DNA of 64,000 nt from Arthrobacter gallicola (GTDB lineage: Bacteria; Actinomycetota; Actinomycetes; Actinomycetales; Micrococcaceae). The notes beneath the pieces were generated by a model. It searched no databases, was not told where the DNA came from, and saw only the letters and a list, made by a program, of their open reading frames with translations. Where the stretch lies: contig NZ_JACSQD010000002.1 in NCBI RefSeq assembly GCF_014836775.1, positions 527,717-591,716 on the forward strand, in the 5' to 3' direction. Within the stretch, counting starts at the first letter, position 1; the number at the start of each line of letters is the position of its first letter. The translations under genes were made by a program, and so were the position numbers. This document shows, piece by piece, positions 50,743 through 58,898 of this stretch.

Positions 50743-51515
50743 TATTTGCCTCCGGCAACGAGCGAGGTGAGTACTGAGGTGAAGATGCCGATCCCGTCGG
50801 TGCCGCCGCCCAGGGCAACGTCACCGTACGCGGAGGAATCCGGGCCGAAGCCGGCTTCGATGGCGTGCTCAGGATGCGGCATCAGGCCGACGACGTTCCC
50901 GGCCGCGTTGGTGATGCCGGCGATGTCCCGGCGGGAGCCGTTGGGGTTGAAACCGTCGTAGCGGAACACCACGCGGCCTTCGCCTTCCAGCTCATCCAGG
51001 GTCTTTTCGTCGGCGACGTACTGGCCGTCCTGGTTCTTCAGCGGGATGACCATGCCGGAATTTTGCGCATAGGCGGAGGTCCAGGCGGTGGAGGTGTTCT
51101 CGACCCGCAGCAGCTGGTCACGGCACATGAACTTGAGGTGGTCGTTCTTGATCATCGAGCCCGGCAGCAGGTGCGCTTCGGTGAGGACCTGGAAGCCGTT
51201 GCAGATGCCAAGGACGGGCATTCCGCCCTTGGAGGCGTCCACAACCTTTTCCATCAGCGGAGCGAACCGGGAGATGGCGCCGGCGCGCAGGTAATCGCCG
51301 TAGGAGAAGCCGCCGGGGATGATGACGGCGTCAACGCCGTGCAGGTCCGCGTCGCCGTGCCAGAGTTCGACGGCGGTGCCGCCGGCCAGGCGCACGGCCC
51401 GGGCGGCGTCGCGGTCATCGAGGGTGCCGGGGAAGGTGATCACGCCAACCCGGACCGCACGCAGGGCGGAGTTTTCCGGCGCGGCGGAGTAGTCGCCGAT
51501 CAGCGGGGTGCTCAA
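50742..51515 (-). CDS. purQ: Phosphoribosylformylglycinamidine synthase subunit PurQ
   Basis: This is the glutamine amidotransferase subunit (257 residues), which supplies ammonia to PurL. The class I triad is visible: the nucleophilic Cys in [11 protein letters not shown] and the His/Glu pair in MPHPEHAIE near the C-terminus. [19 protein letters not shown] and [21 protein letters not shown] are typical. The first 20 residues (to [10 protein letters not shown]) are an extension of uncertain relevance. It starts 2 bases after the purS stop and overlaps purL by one base, giving a tightly coupled purSQL operon. Confidence 0.96.
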   Translation of the reverse strand: MSTPLIGDYSAAPENSALRAVRVGVITFPGTLDDRDAARAVRLAGGTAVELWHGDADLHGVDAVIIPGGFSYGDYLRAGAISRFAPLMEKVVDASKGGMPVLGICNGFQVLTEAHLLPGSMIKNDHLKFMCRDQLLRVENTSTAWTSAYAQNSGMVIPLKNQDGQYVADEKTLDELEGEGRVVFRYDGFNPNGSRRDIAGITNAAGNVVGLMPHPEHAIEAGFGPDSSAYGDVALGGGTDGIGIFTSVLTSLVAGGK

Positions 51516-51517
51516 AA

Positions 51518-51772
51518 TCAGGCCTCCGAAATAACTTCGACGCGGGTGACGTCTTCGATCACGGGGTTGGAGAGCAGCGTGGCAGCCGCGGTGCGGGCCT
51601 GCTCCAGGATTTCCGGAGTGACATCTCCGTCAACGGTGAGTTCGAAGCGCTTGCCCTGGCGGACACCGGTGAAGCCGGTCAGGCCCAGGCGGGGAAGGGC
51701 GCCGGCAATAGCTTTGCCCTGCGGATCCAGGATTTCGGGCTTGGGCATAACATCAACAACGATCCGGGGCAT
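51518..51772 (-). CDS. purS: Phosphoribosylformylglycinamidine synthase subunit PurS
   Basis: This is an 84-residue small subunit that dimerises and bridges PurL and PurQ. It has the characteristic short fold: [43 protein letters not shown], followed by an alpha-helical [28 protein letters not shown]. It is the first gene of purSQL, with the ATG at 51772. The 211-base region upstream, up to 51983, contains a terminator for the opposite flanking gene and presumably the purS promoter. No purine riboswitch was seen there. Confidence 0.95.
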   Translation of the reverse strand: MPRIVVDVMPKPEILDPQGKAIAGALPRLGLTGFTGVRQGKRFELTVDGDVTPEILEQARTAAATLLSNPVIEDVTRVEVISEA

Positions 51773-51911
51773 CCGGTGACTCCTGTGAGTAAAGAGGGGT
51801 GTGGCCGCGGATGTGCCGTCTCACGCTGATCCAGCGCTCCGCGAGCTTGCCGTTTCATTCTAAGGCTAAGCACCTCTATCCGGCGCATCGGCGGCGCCCC
51901 GGTGAAGACAC

Positions 51912-51950
51912 AGAAAAGGTGCCCTCTTCCGGAGGAAAAGGGCACCTTCC
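51912..51950 (-). terminator. Rho-independent terminator of the zinc-ribbon protein gene
   Basis: On the minus strand, AAGGTGCCCT pairs with AGGGCACCTT and is followed by TTCTG-type T-rich sequence (the A-run at 51914-51917 on the plus strand). It separates the zinc-ribbon gene at 51984 from purS. Confidence 0.78.
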
Positions 51951-51983
51951 GTTGTTTCCGGGTGCTGGTCCCGGCGGCGGGTC

Positions 51984-52412
51984 TTAGGCCGGCAGCTCGA
52001 TCTGGAATCCGCAGGAGCAGCGCAGGATGCTGGTCTCCAGCCGGACATCCGAGGGCACCGCATTCTGGTGTTCGGTGCTGAGGGGTTCCGAGAGGGAAAT
52101 CGTCCGGCTGTCCTTGGGCTGCATGGGTTCCCCGCAGTGCAGGTATTCCGTGTCGCTGGGCTCGGAGACCGCGCGGCGGGCCCACAGCGGCGAGTGACGC
52201 ACGGGGTGCCCATAGAAGCGGTCGCATTCGCCGCAGGTATAGCTGATTTCGAGGAACTCGGCGGCGTCTGCCGTCGTCGAGTTCTCGACTGACTCGATGA
52301 TCAGGAACTCATCTGTTCCGCAGTAGGAGCACCATGGCACCAGCTCGGCAGGAGCTTCCGCGGCGGCCGGGGCCTTCATCCGCGGGTCTTCGGGTGTTGC
52401 TTCGATCGACAA
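51984..52412 (-). CDS. Small zinc-ribbon-like protein of unknown function
   Basis: This is a 142-residue protein with several cysteine pairs: WCSYCGTDEF near the middle, TCGECDRFYGH, LHCGEP and a final LRCSCGFQIEL, which suggests one or two zinc-binding folds. The rest is acidic and low in complexity. I place the start at TTG 52412 because GGAGGAACCCAG provides a good ribosome site. The frame opens further back to 52475, but those residues lack support. It may bind nucleic acid or protein. No named family is recognised beyond the zinc-ribbon character. It ends just before a terminator on its strand. Confidence 0.75.
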   Translation of the reverse strand: MSIEATPEDPRMKAPAAAEAPAELVPWCSYCGTDEFLIIESVENSTTADAAEFLEISYTCGECDRFYGHPVRHSPLWARRAVSEPSDTEYLHCGEPMQPKDSRTISLSEPLSTEHQNAVPSDVRLETSILRCSCGFQIELPA

Positions 52413-52549
52413 TCTGGGTTCCTCCGGTGTTTTCCGGCGCCCCGGGGCGCGGTCCGTGTCGTGGATAGTAAGCAAGCTGATTCAATAATAGAACATTTTG
52501 GGCGGACCGGTAGCGGTGGAATGGTCCCGCTCACAGATAGGGTGAAGCC

Positions 52550-53086
52550 GTGAAACACGTCACCGCCCACCCTGCCCTGGTCCGCTGGTCCATGAACCTC
52601 TGGCCACCCTTTGCGTTCTCCGGTATCCGGATCACCGAACTGCCGGCCGATTTCATGTCTGCCACCGTGCGGCTGCGCCTGCACTGGTGGAACCGGAACG
52701 TTGCCGGCGTCCACTTCGGGGGTTCCCTGTTTGCCATGACGGACCCGTTCTGGATGATGCTGGTCCTGCGGCACCTGGGCGCGGAGCACATTGTCTGGGA
52801 CCGGGCAGCGGAGGTGGACTTCATCAAGCCGGGCAAGGGTGACGTCTACGCCCGTTTCCAGATCACGGGCGAGGACATTGACCGGCTCAGGAAGGCGGCC
52901 GCCGGCGGAGCCAAGGTCCTGGAATGGTTCACGGTGGAGGTTGTGGATGCCGACGGCGACGTCGTCGCCCGGGTGCGCAAACAGGTTTATCTCCGCCGTA
53001 AGCGGGAAACCCCTGCGCCCGGCGCAGCCGCTACTGCACCGCTGCTGCCGCCCCAAGCAGACCGCTCAACGCTTCCCAGCGGCTGA
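52550..53086 (+). CDS. DUF4442 (hotdog-fold thioesterase-like) protein
   Basis: This is a 178-residue protein of the DUF4442 hotdog family. Marks are HPALVRWSMNLWPPFAFSGIRITELPADFMSATVRLRLHWWNRNVAGVHFGGSLFAMTDPFWMMLV, VWDRAAEVDFIKPGKGDVYARFQI and the basic C-terminal RVRKQVYLRRKRE. Hotdog proteins often act on acyl-CoA thioesters, but the catalytic context here is not diagnostic. The start is GTG 52550 with TAGGGT ending 6 bases before it (52538-52543), so a leaderless transcript is likely. The last 56 bases overlap the convergent SSI-like lipoprotein gene. Confidence 0.82.
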   Translation: MKHVTAHPALVRWSMNLWPPFAFSGIRITELPADFMSATVRLRLHWWNRNVAGVHFGGSLFAMTDPFWMMLVLRHLGAEHIVWDRAAEVDFIKPGKGDVYARFQITGEDIDRLRKAAAGGAKVLEWFTVEVVDADGDVVARVRKQVYLRRKRETPAPGAAATAPLLPPQADRSTLPSG

Positions 53087-53549
53087 TCTGGCAGCCGTCC
53101 GTCAGTGCGAACACGGTGTCTACGGCGTCGCCGTCCACGGTTCCCGTGACGGTCGCCCGCTGCGGGCCGCCGTACTGCATGGTGCAGGAAACGCTGGTTC
53201 CGGGCTCAGCCATCAGCGCCGGTCCGCCGTCGGCCAGTGCCGCGCAGGCTGCCGCGGGATCCGGGGCGCCGGAGCTGCCCACTGGTGCCGCGCCGTCGCA
53301 CGCTAAGGTCCAGGTGTCCGTGACGGACTCTCCATCGGCCATGAGCTCGACCGTCAGCGATGTGGCGGCGCCCGGAGCCGGGGTGCCCGTGGGGCTGCTG
53401 GGGGTGGCCGAGGCGGAGGAAGAGGAAGGAGCGGACGACGGCGGTTCCTGGCCTGCGCCCGGATCGGAACCTCCGCAGCCGGCCAGTGCAAGGCCGGCGA
53501 CGGCGGCGAGGAGTAAAGCGGTGCGGGACAGACGAAGATGACGCGGCAT
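53031..53549 (-). CDS. Lipoprotein with subtilisin-inhibitor-like (SSI) C-terminal domain
   Basis: This is a 172-residue secreted lipoprotein with lipobox LAGC (Cys near residue 25). A Ser/Pro/Ala-rich spacer (about 27-58) precedes a C-terminal domain whose cysteine and tryptophan layout (WTLACDG, AACAALADGGPAL, SCTMQYGGPQRATVTG, TDGCQISRWEAL) matches the Streptomyces subtilisin inhibitor family. SSI proteins bind and block subtilisin-type proteases. Membrane anchoring of such a domain suggests protection of the cell surface, but inhibition is inferred. It converges on the DUF4442 gene, overlapping it by 56 bases. Confidence 0.78.
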   Translation of the reverse strand: MPRHLRLSRTALLLAAVAGLALAGCGGSDPGAGQEPPSSAPSSSSASATPSSPTGTPAPGAATSLTVELMADGESVTDTWTLACDGAAPVGSSGAPDPAAACAALADGGPALMAEPGTSVSCTMQYGGPQRATVTGTVDGDAVDTVFALTDGCQISRWEALSGLLGAAAAVQ

Positions 53550-53603
53550 GAGTGAGACCTCCCTGAGCGGATGGGGTACAGCCTAACCGCTGACGTTCAA
53601 CCG

Positions 53604-54545
53604 CTACCCGTCCAGCTGCTCCTGAAGCGGTTCCAGCAGGTTCAGGATCCGGGCCCGCAGCTGCTGGGACTCCTCCGAAAATCCGCGCTGCGCGGACGCG
53701 TACTGCGCCCGCCCGGCGGGAGTCTCCACCGGAATCGGCTCATAACCCCAGTCCTGCAGGTCGTACGGGGAGGCGCGCATGTCCATCTCGCGGATCCGCC
53801 AGGCGAGCTCAAAGCAGTCCATCACCAGTTCGCCGGGAAGCAGCGGCACCAGCTTGTACACCCATTTGTACAGGTCCATGTTGGCGTGCAGGCAGCCGGG
53901 CTGTTCCAGGTCCCGCTGCGTTTCCCGGGTGGGGGTGAGCTCATTCAGGCCCACCGCCTGCGGGGCGTAGAAGCGGAACGCATCGAAGTGCGTGCAGCGG
54001 ATCCGGCTCTGTTCCACCAGCTCGTCGGTCCCCTCGGCCCCCAGGCGCAGGCCCAGGTACTCGTGGCGGACGCCGTTGACTTCGGATTTATAGGCCATCG
54101 CCCACTCGTGCATGCCGAAGCAGCCCAGCGCCGCCTTCCGCGCCGCCGTTCGGGAGAGCAGCATCCGGGTGAACTCCACCGCCGGTCCGCGGGCGGCCGC
54201 AAACGCATCGAGGTCCACCGTGACGGCGGTGCTGCCCACACTCAGTCCGGCGGCGGCGGTTTCCTCGTCCGACAGCGGCCGGTAGAACTTCCAGTCCAGC
54301 CGCTGCGCCGCCTCCGGTCCGGTGAGCACGACGCCAGCGCCCGGGTGCCAGCGCAGCAGCTGGCCTGGTTTCTGCGAATAGTAGGTAAAAAGGAAGTCTT
54401 CGACCGGGTGTTTCCTGCCGGCCGACCGGCGCTGGAGGTAGCCCTCGGTGAAAGGGCGGACGCGTTCTTCGTAGGCCGCCTGCCGGGGGAGCCACTCGTC
54501 CTCGGCGAGGACTATTTCGGCGGGAATGAACTGCACACCGCCCAT
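53604..54545 (-). CDS. Conserved actinobacterial protein (often labelled 3-methyladenine DNA glycosylase)
   Basis: This is a 313-residue soluble protein with a conserved set of segments: RKHPVEDFLFTYYSQKPGQLLRWHPGAGVVL, MLLSRTAARKAALGCFGMHEWAMAYKSEVNGVRHEYLGLRLG, THFDAFRFYAPQAVGLNELTPTRE and DMRASPYDLQDWGYEPIPVET. Relatives in actinobacteria carry the label 3-methyladenine DNA glycosylase, but I see no helix-hairpin-helix or known glycosylase active site, so that name should not be trusted. The start codon is one base inside the stop of the preceding MarR gene (TAATG), giving translational coupling. Confidence 0.8.
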   Translation of the reverse strand: MGGVQFIPAEIVLAEDEWLPRQAAYEERVRPFTEGYLQRRSAGRKHPVEDFLFTYYSQKPGQLLRWHPGAGVVLTGPEAAQRLDWKFYRPLSDEETAAAGLSVGSTAVTVDLDAFAAARGPAVEFTRMLLSRTAARKAALGCFGMHEWAMAYKSEVNGVRHEYLGLRLGAEGTDELVEQSRIRCTHFDAFRFYAPQAVGLNELTPTRETQRDLEQPGCLHANMDLYKWVYKLVPLLPGELVMDCFELAWRIREMDMRASPYDLQDWGYEPIPVETPAGRAQYASAQRGFSEESQQLRARILNLLEPLQEQLDG

Positions 54546-55003
54546 TATCCCAGCTGCGGCTGCTGGGTGGCCGCGATAAGCCGGCGCATGGTGGCGTTGA
54601 GTTCCAGCACCTGGTCGCGGGAGAGCTGGAGGCGGGCCATCATGGCGCCGGGGACCTCCACTGCTTTGTCCCGCAGTGCGAGGCCGGCGTCGGTCAGGTT
54701 CACTGCGAGGGCACGGTCATTGCCGGGTGCGCGGTTCCGCGTAACGAGCCCGGCACTTTCCAGGCGCTTCAGCATGGGCGAGAGGGTGGCCGGCTCCATC
54801 AGCAGGGTGTCGCTGAGGTTGCGCACCGTGCGGGGGCTGTCCTCCCACAGGGCGAGCATCACCAAATACTGCGGGTGGGTGATGCCCAGGTTTTCCAAAA
54901 CCGGGCGGTAGGCTCCCACAACGGACCGGGACGCCACTGACAGGGCAAAGCAGAGCTGGTGTTCCAGCAGCAGATCCTCTGCCTGGTTCACGGGGTTCGT
55001 CAC
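54545..55003 (-). CDS. MarR-family regulator of the OhrR type
   Basis: This is a 152-residue MarR protein. The N-terminal EHQLCFALSVASRS places a cysteine at residue 18 in the same context as the peroxide-sensing Cys of OhrR, and the helix-turn-helix is in SDTLLMEPATLSPMLKRLESAGLVTRNRAPGNDRALAVNLTDAG. It should be an organic-hydroperoxide-sensing repressor. No ohr peroxidase gene is adjacent. The divergent neighbour encodes a 71-residue protein and the downstream coupled gene a 313-residue one. Start GTG 55003 has GGAG upstream. Overlapping palindromes lie 14-32 bases upstream, suitable for auto-control. Confidence 0.88.
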   Translation of the reverse strand: MTNPVNQAEDLLLEHQLCFALSVASRSVVGAYRPVLENLGITHPQYLVMLALWEDSPRTVRNLSDTLLMEPATLSPMLKRLESAGLVTRNRAPGNDRALAVNLTDAGLALRDKAVEVPGAMMARLQLSRDQVLELNATMRRLIAATQQPQLG

Positions 55004-55016
55004 TGTTCTCCGATCC

Positions 55017-55035
55017 TTAGTGCACTAACAGTTAG
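55017..55035. promoter_or_regulatory. Overlapping palindromes, candidate OhrR/MarR operator
   Basis: TTAGTGCACTAA (55017-55028, perfect) overlaps CTAACAGTTAG (55025-55035, perfect), in the divergent gap upstream of the OhrR-like gene. MarR/OhrR proteins bind palindromes of this length. The assignment is by position. Confidence 0.5.
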
Positions 55036-55075
55036 CGTACAGTAGGTTACTGATACACCTCGGAAGGGACATCAG

Positions 55076-55291
55076 ATGGCAGGCAAGGAAAGCTTAACCG
55101 CGCGGTTCATGCGGACAACGGGCAAGGCCCGGTTGATTTTCGGTCCCGCGCAGAGTTCGTCGTTGAACCATGCCATGACCGAGGAAAACAAGCGCCTGCT
55201 CGAAGCCCAGCAGGCCGAGGAGAAGGCCAAGTGGGAGACCGTTACCCGGGCCGACGGCAGCAGCTACATCCTGCCCCGCAAAACGGACTGA
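55076..55291 (+). CDS. Small conserved hypothetical protein
   Basis: This is a 71-residue, charged and probably helical protein (KESLTARFMRTTGKARLIFGPAQSSSLNHAMTEENKRLLEAQQAEEKAKWETVTRADGSSYILPRKTD) with a short amphipathic C-terminal region. No transmembrane segment, cysteine or known domain is visible. The ribosome-binding site GGAAGGG lies 7 bases before ATG 55076. It is divergent from the OhrR-like gene across about 72 bases containing the palindromes, so it may be controlled by that regulator. Function is unknown. Confidence 0.7.
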   Translation: MAGKESLTARFMRTTGKARLIFGPAQSSSLNHAMTEENKRLLEAQQAEEKAKWETVTRADGSSYILPRKTD

Positions 55292-55380
55292 ACCCGCACC
55301 GAACTTGTGCACGGGGGTTCCTCCGGAGCCGCGGAAATCTATCCTTAAAGGACACCTTTGCCTTGAAGGAGGGGTTCCCC

Positions 55381-55617
55381 ATGGCAACGATTGTTCCGGA
55401 ACCGGGCGAGGGCAGTGAGCCCCGTCTGCCCAGCGATGAAATTCCCGAGGCTGCGGAGTTCGACGAGTCGGAGATCGTCGTCGAAACCGACAGCGAGGGG
55501 CATCATTACGGTGTTGACCGTGACTTCGTTGACGGCAAGCCGCACCGTGACCCGGCCGAGCCGGTGATCTACAAGGACTACTTCCACGCTCCGGTGTTCC
55601 GCGAGCACCTGTACTAG
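55381..55617 (+). CDS. Small acidic hypothetical protein
   Basis: This is a 78-residue strongly acidic protein (many Glu and Asp; ends PVIYKDYFHAPVFREHLY) with no recognisable domain. The start at ATG 55381 is supported by the ideal ribosome site AAGGAGG eight bases upstream. A longer frame opens at 55231 but crosses the previous gene's 3' end. It lies between the 71-residue gene and lysC and converges with lysC. A GAGGGCG/CGCCCTC hairpin follows. Confidence 0.65.
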   Translation: MATIVPEPGEGSEPRLPSDEIPEAAEFDESEIVVETDSEGHHYGVDRDFVDGKPHRDPAEPVIYKDYFHAPVFREHLY

Positions 55618-55631
55618 TCCCGGACACAGCA

Positions 55632-55658
55632 GAGGGCGCCCGGTATCCGGACGCCCTC
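55632..55658. terminator. Hairpin between convergent genes
   Basis: GAGGGCG (55632-55638) pairs with CGCCCTC (55652-55658), with CCGG/CCGG inside. There is no clear U-tract. It lies between the acidic protein gene and lysC. Confidence 0.5.
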
Positions 55659-55679
55659 GGGAAGCTGTGCTGAAATGCC

Positions 55680-56966
55680 TTAGCGGCCGGTGCCGCCGTA
55701 CACGGTAGCCTCGGCGTCGCCGTCGAGCCCGAACGCTGCGTGGACCGCGCGGACCGCGTCATCCAGCAGCGCTGCGCTGGTCACCACGGAGATGCGGATT
55801 TCCGACGTCGAGATCATGTCGATGTTCACGCCGGCCAGGTGCAGTGCTTCGAAGAACCGGGCCGAGACGCCCGGGTTGGAGCGCATCCCGGCGCCGATCA
55901 GAGAGAGCTTGCCGATCTGCTCGTCGTAGTCGATGGAGTCGAAGCCGATGGTGGCCTTGGCTGCGTTGAGCACGGCCATGGCGGCCTGCCCGTCCACCAT
56001 CGGAAGGGTGAAGGAGATGTCCGTCTTGCCGGACCCCTTGGTGGAGACGTTCTGGACGATCATGTCGATGTTGGTGTTCGCGCCGGCGACGATCCCAAAG
56101 ATCTCCGCAGCCTTGCCGGGAATGTCCGGGACACCGACAACCGTGAGCTTCGCTTCGGAACGGTCGTGTGCAACGCCGGAGATGATGGGCTGTTCCAAGG
56201 GTTCTCCCTCTTGAATCTTGATCTTGTCGTCCGGGCTGGGCAGTACCCAGGTCCCTTCGTGCTGGCTGAAAGAGGAGCGCACATGCAGCGGAACGCCGAA
56301 GCGCCGGGCGTATTCCACGCAGCGCAGGTGCAGGATCTTGGCGCCCGAGGCGGCCATTTCCAGCATTTCCTCGCTGGAAATCTTGTCGATCTTCTGCGCG
56401 TTCGAGGCCACGCGGGGATCGGCGGTGTACACGCCGTCCACGTCGGTGTAGATCTCGCAGACATCGGCGTTCAGGGCAGCGGCGAGGGCGACGGCGGTGG
56501 TGTCGGAGCCGCCGCGGCCCAGGGTGGTGATGTCGTGGCTGTCCCGGCTCATGCCCTGGAAACCGGCCACAATGGCGACGTCGCCCTTGTCGATCGCGGT
56601 TTTGATCCGGTGCGGTGAGACGTCGATGATCCGGGCCCGGCCGTGGATGGCGTCCGTAATCATGCCGGCCTGGCTGCCGGTGAAGGACTGTGCGGAGGCA
56701 CCGAGTTCGTTAATTGCCATGGCCAGCAGCGCCATGGAGATGCGTTCGCCCGAGCTGAGCAGCATATCCATTTCGCGCGGGTGGGTGCCGGTGGTGATCT
56801 GGCCGGCCAGGTCCAGCAGCTCATCGGTGCTGTCTCCCATGGCGGAAACGACAACGACGACGTCGTTCCCGGCGCTCTGGGTGTCCACCACGCGCTTGGC
56901 AACGCGCTTAATGCCTTCGGCGTCCGAAACGGAGGAACCGCCGAATTTCTGCACTATCAGGCTCAT
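55680..56966 (-). CDS. lysC: Aspartate kinase
   Basis: This is a 428-residue enzyme that phosphorylates aspartate, the first step toward lysine, threonine and methionine. The kinase domain begins [16 protein letters not shown] and contains [19 protein letters not shown] and [13 protein letters not shown]. The C-terminal half carries two ACT domains ([37 protein letters not shown] and [41 protein letters not shown]), which bind feedback inhibitors. In corynebacteria the same gene also gives a short beta subunit from an internal start. I place the start at ATG 56966, giving the family N-terminus. The asd gene that often follows lysC is not next to it here. Confidence 0.95.
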   Translation of the reverse strand: MSLIVQKFGGSSVSDAEGIKRVAKRVVDTQSAGNDVVVVVSAMGDSTDELLDLAGQITTGTHPREMDMLLSSGERISMALLAMAINELGASAQSFTGSQAGMITDAIHGRARIIDVSPHRIKTAIDKGDVAIVAGFQGMSRDSHDITTLGRGGSDTTAVALAAALNADVCEIYTDVDGVYTADPRVASNAQKIDKISSEEMLEMAASGAKILHLRCVEYARRFGVPLHVRSSFSQHEGTWVLPSPDDKIKIQEGEPLEQPIISGVAHDRSEAKLTVVGVPDIPGKAAEIFGIVAGANTNIDMIVQNVSTKGSGKTDISFTLPMVDGQAAMAVLNAAKATIGFDSIDYDEQIGKLSLIGAGMRSNPGVSARFFEALHLAGVNIDMISTSEIRISVVTSAALLDDAVRAVHAAFGLDGDAEATVYGGTGR

Positions 56967-57228
56967 GCGTACACGCTCTCTGGAACTCTTCTTCGTTGCT
57001 GCCCGGCGGCGCTGCGCCGCACCGGCACTATCCGTGGAAAAGGCCGCCCGCGCGGCCACTGCTCAAAAGTCTATAGTGGCCCTGCGGCGGCGCCGAAATG
57101 CCGCCGACATGCCGCTCAACCTCTCCTTAACGATCTTAGGCCGCCGGCCGGATGTCCCGGCAGTAACCCATCGAGGCGGTATTCCCGTGGAACGGCCGGC
57201 TGGCAAGTCCGGCGTATAGTCTGGCCGC

Positions 57229-58152
57229 ATGGGGACAATTGAGCCCGGCGGCATGTCCGCCGAGGGCATGCAGGGCAGTTTTGGAACTGGCACGACGCCG
57301 GCTGCCCGCCCCCGGCCGCAGGCTCACCCCGGGTGCGCGGATCGCCTGGCGACGCCCGAGCCGCTGCAGCTGACTGTTCTGGGTTCCGCCTCCCCATATC
57401 CCCGTGCGGACAACCCGTGTTCCGGTTATCTGGTCTCCCACCGCGGTACGCGGATTTGGGTGGATGCGGGCAGCGGCACTTTGGGACCACTGCAGGAGCA
57501 CGTCCCTCTGGCGGACCTGGACGCCGTCTGGATCTCGCACCTGCACGCCGATCACTGTGCCGACCTGCTGACTGCGTATTACGGTCTACTGTTTGCCGAC
57601 GTTCAGCGAGCCGCCCCGCTTCCGCTGTTTGCCCCTGCCGGGACCGCCGACCGGCTGGCCGGTTTCCTGACGAACACCGCTCACCCCTCACAGCGCAGCC
57701 CGGTTGAGTCCGCCTTCCGGATCACGGAACTGCACGACGGGCACCAGACCGTTGTCGGTTCCCTGCGGCTGACCAGCCGTGCCGTGGAGCACGGCATGCC
57801 GGCGTTTGCCCTGCGGGTGGATGCTGACGGCGGCTCTTTGGTGTACTCCGGTGACACCGCGCCCTGTCCGGCGCTGACGCAGCTTGCCGGCGGTTGTGAT
57901 GCGCTGCTCTGCGAGGCGGACAGCGCCGGCGAGCCCGTGGACGGGGAGAAGGTGCACCACACGCCGGAGGACGCCGCAGCTACGGCGCTCGCCAGCCGTG
58001 CCGGACGGTTGCTCCTCACACACGTTGGCCCGTTCCTCAGTCCGGCCGAGGCCGTGCAGCGCGCCGCGGACCGGTACAGCGGCGCCGTCGACTATGCCGG
58101 ACCGGGCAGCAGCTTCACCGTCGGCGCAGCTGATCGTGAGGCGGCGTCTTGA
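57229..58152 (+). CDS. Metallo-beta-lactamase-fold hydrolase
   Basis: This 307-residue MBL-fold protein has metal motif SHLHADHCADL and later ligands in VEHGMPAFAL-type sequence, SGDTAPC and LLTHVGPF. The layout (LTVLGSASPYPRADNPCSGYLV start) is that of the ribonuclease Z/YhfI-like group of cytoplasmic MBL hydrolases. The first 45 residues are Gly/Ala/Pro-rich and of doubtful conservation. TATAGT at 57215-57220 ends 8 bases before ATG 57229, so the mRNA may be leaderless. It is divergent from lysC and convergent with recR. The exact activity (RNA, cyclic nucleotide or phosphodiester hydrolysis) is not assigned. Confidence 0.85.
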   Translation: MGTIEPGGMSAEGMQGSFGTGTTPAARPRPQAHPGCADRLATPEPLQLTVLGSASPYPRADNPCSGYLVSHRGTRIWVDAGSGTLGPLQEHVPLADLDAVWISHLHADHCADLLTAYYGLLFADVQRAAPLPLFAPAGTADRLAGFLTNTAHPSQRSPVESAFRITELHDGHQTVVGSLRLTSRAVEHGMPAFALRVDADGGSLVYSGDTAPCPALTQLAGGCDALLCEADSAGEPVDGEKVHHTPEDAAATALASRAGRLLLTHVGPFLSPAEAVQRAADRYSGAVDYAGPGSSFTVGAADREAAS

Positions 58153-58186
58153 TCCTGCGTCTCGAGACTGCGTCTTGAGGCCTCGT

Positions 58187-58279
58187 CTTAGGTGAGGTTG
58201 CGCGGTTGCCGCAGGTGAGCCTGCCGCTTAGGTGAGGTATCGAGGTTGCCGCTTCGGCGAGCCTGCCGCTTAGGTGAGG
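58187..58279. repeat. Tandem copies of the recR 3' end
   Basis: CTTAGGTGAGG occurs at 58187, 58227 and 58269 (40- and 42-base spacing), and the longer GAGCCTGCCGCTTAGGTGAG flanks the latter two. The copy at 58269 contains the recR stop codon. The others repeat the last codons and stop beyond the gene. Confidence 0.85.
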
Positions 58280-58866
58280 CTGCGGCGGCCTTCGAAGGCG
58301 CGGCCGAGGGTGATCTCGTCGGCGTACTCGAGGTCGCCACCCACCGGAAGCCCGGAGGCCAGGCGGGTGACGTTGATGCCCAGGGTCTTGAGCATGCGCA
58401 CCAGGTAGGTGGCCGTCGCTTCGCCTTCGAGGTTGGGGTCCGTGGCGATGATGATTTCGGCGATCTTCTCATCGGAGAGCCGGCTGAGCAGTTCGCGGAT
58501 GCGCAGCTGGTCGGGACCGATGCCGGCGATTGGATTAATGGCGCCGCCGAGCACGTGGTACCTGCCCCGGAAGGAGCGGGTGCGTTCCACGGCAATGACG
58601 TCCTTGGACTCTTCCACCACGCAGATCATGGTGGGATCGCGGCGCGGGTCACGGCAGATGTTGCATGTCTCCTGCTCCGTGACGTTGCCGCACACCTGGC
58701 AGAATTTCACCTTCTCCTTGACCGTGGTGATCGCGGACGCCAGCCGGGACATATCCCCGGGATCCGATTCCAGAATGTGGAACGCGATCCGCTGTGCCGA
58801 CTTGGGGCCCACGCCCGGGAGGCGGCCCAACTCGTCGATCAGTTCCTGAACCGCACCTTCGTACAC
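58270..58866 (-). CDS. recR: Recombination mediator protein RecR
   Basis: This is a 198-residue DNA-repair protein that works with RecO/RecF to load RecA at gaps. A helix-hairpin-helix ([21 protein letters not shown]) is followed by the C4 zinc finger [16 protein letters not shown], the Toprim region ([15 protein letters not shown] and later [19 protein letters not shown] [11 protein letters not shown]) and the C-terminal [26 protein letters not shown]. Length and motif order are standard. It starts at ATG 58866, 32 bases after the dnaX stop, in the conserved dnaX-recR operon. Its 3' end is tandemly repeated just downstream. Confidence 0.96.
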   Translation of the reverse strand: MYEGAVQELIDELGRLPGVGPKSAQRIAFHILESDPGDMSRLASAITTVKEKVKFCQVCGNVTEQETCNICRDPRRDPTMICVVEESKDVIAVERTRSFRGRYHVLGGAINPIAGIGPDQLRIRELLSRLSDEKIAEIIIATDPNLEGEATATYLVRMLKTLGINVTRLASGLPVGGDLEYADEITLGRAFEGRRSLT

Positions 58867-58898
58867 ATGGCCTTCTTAGCAAATAGTTGTTGGACTGG

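Noticed and set aside
53604..54545. Firm assignment as 3-methyladenine DNA glycosylase
   Set aside because: No glycosylase fold or active-site motif is visible. The label seems to be inherited annotation.
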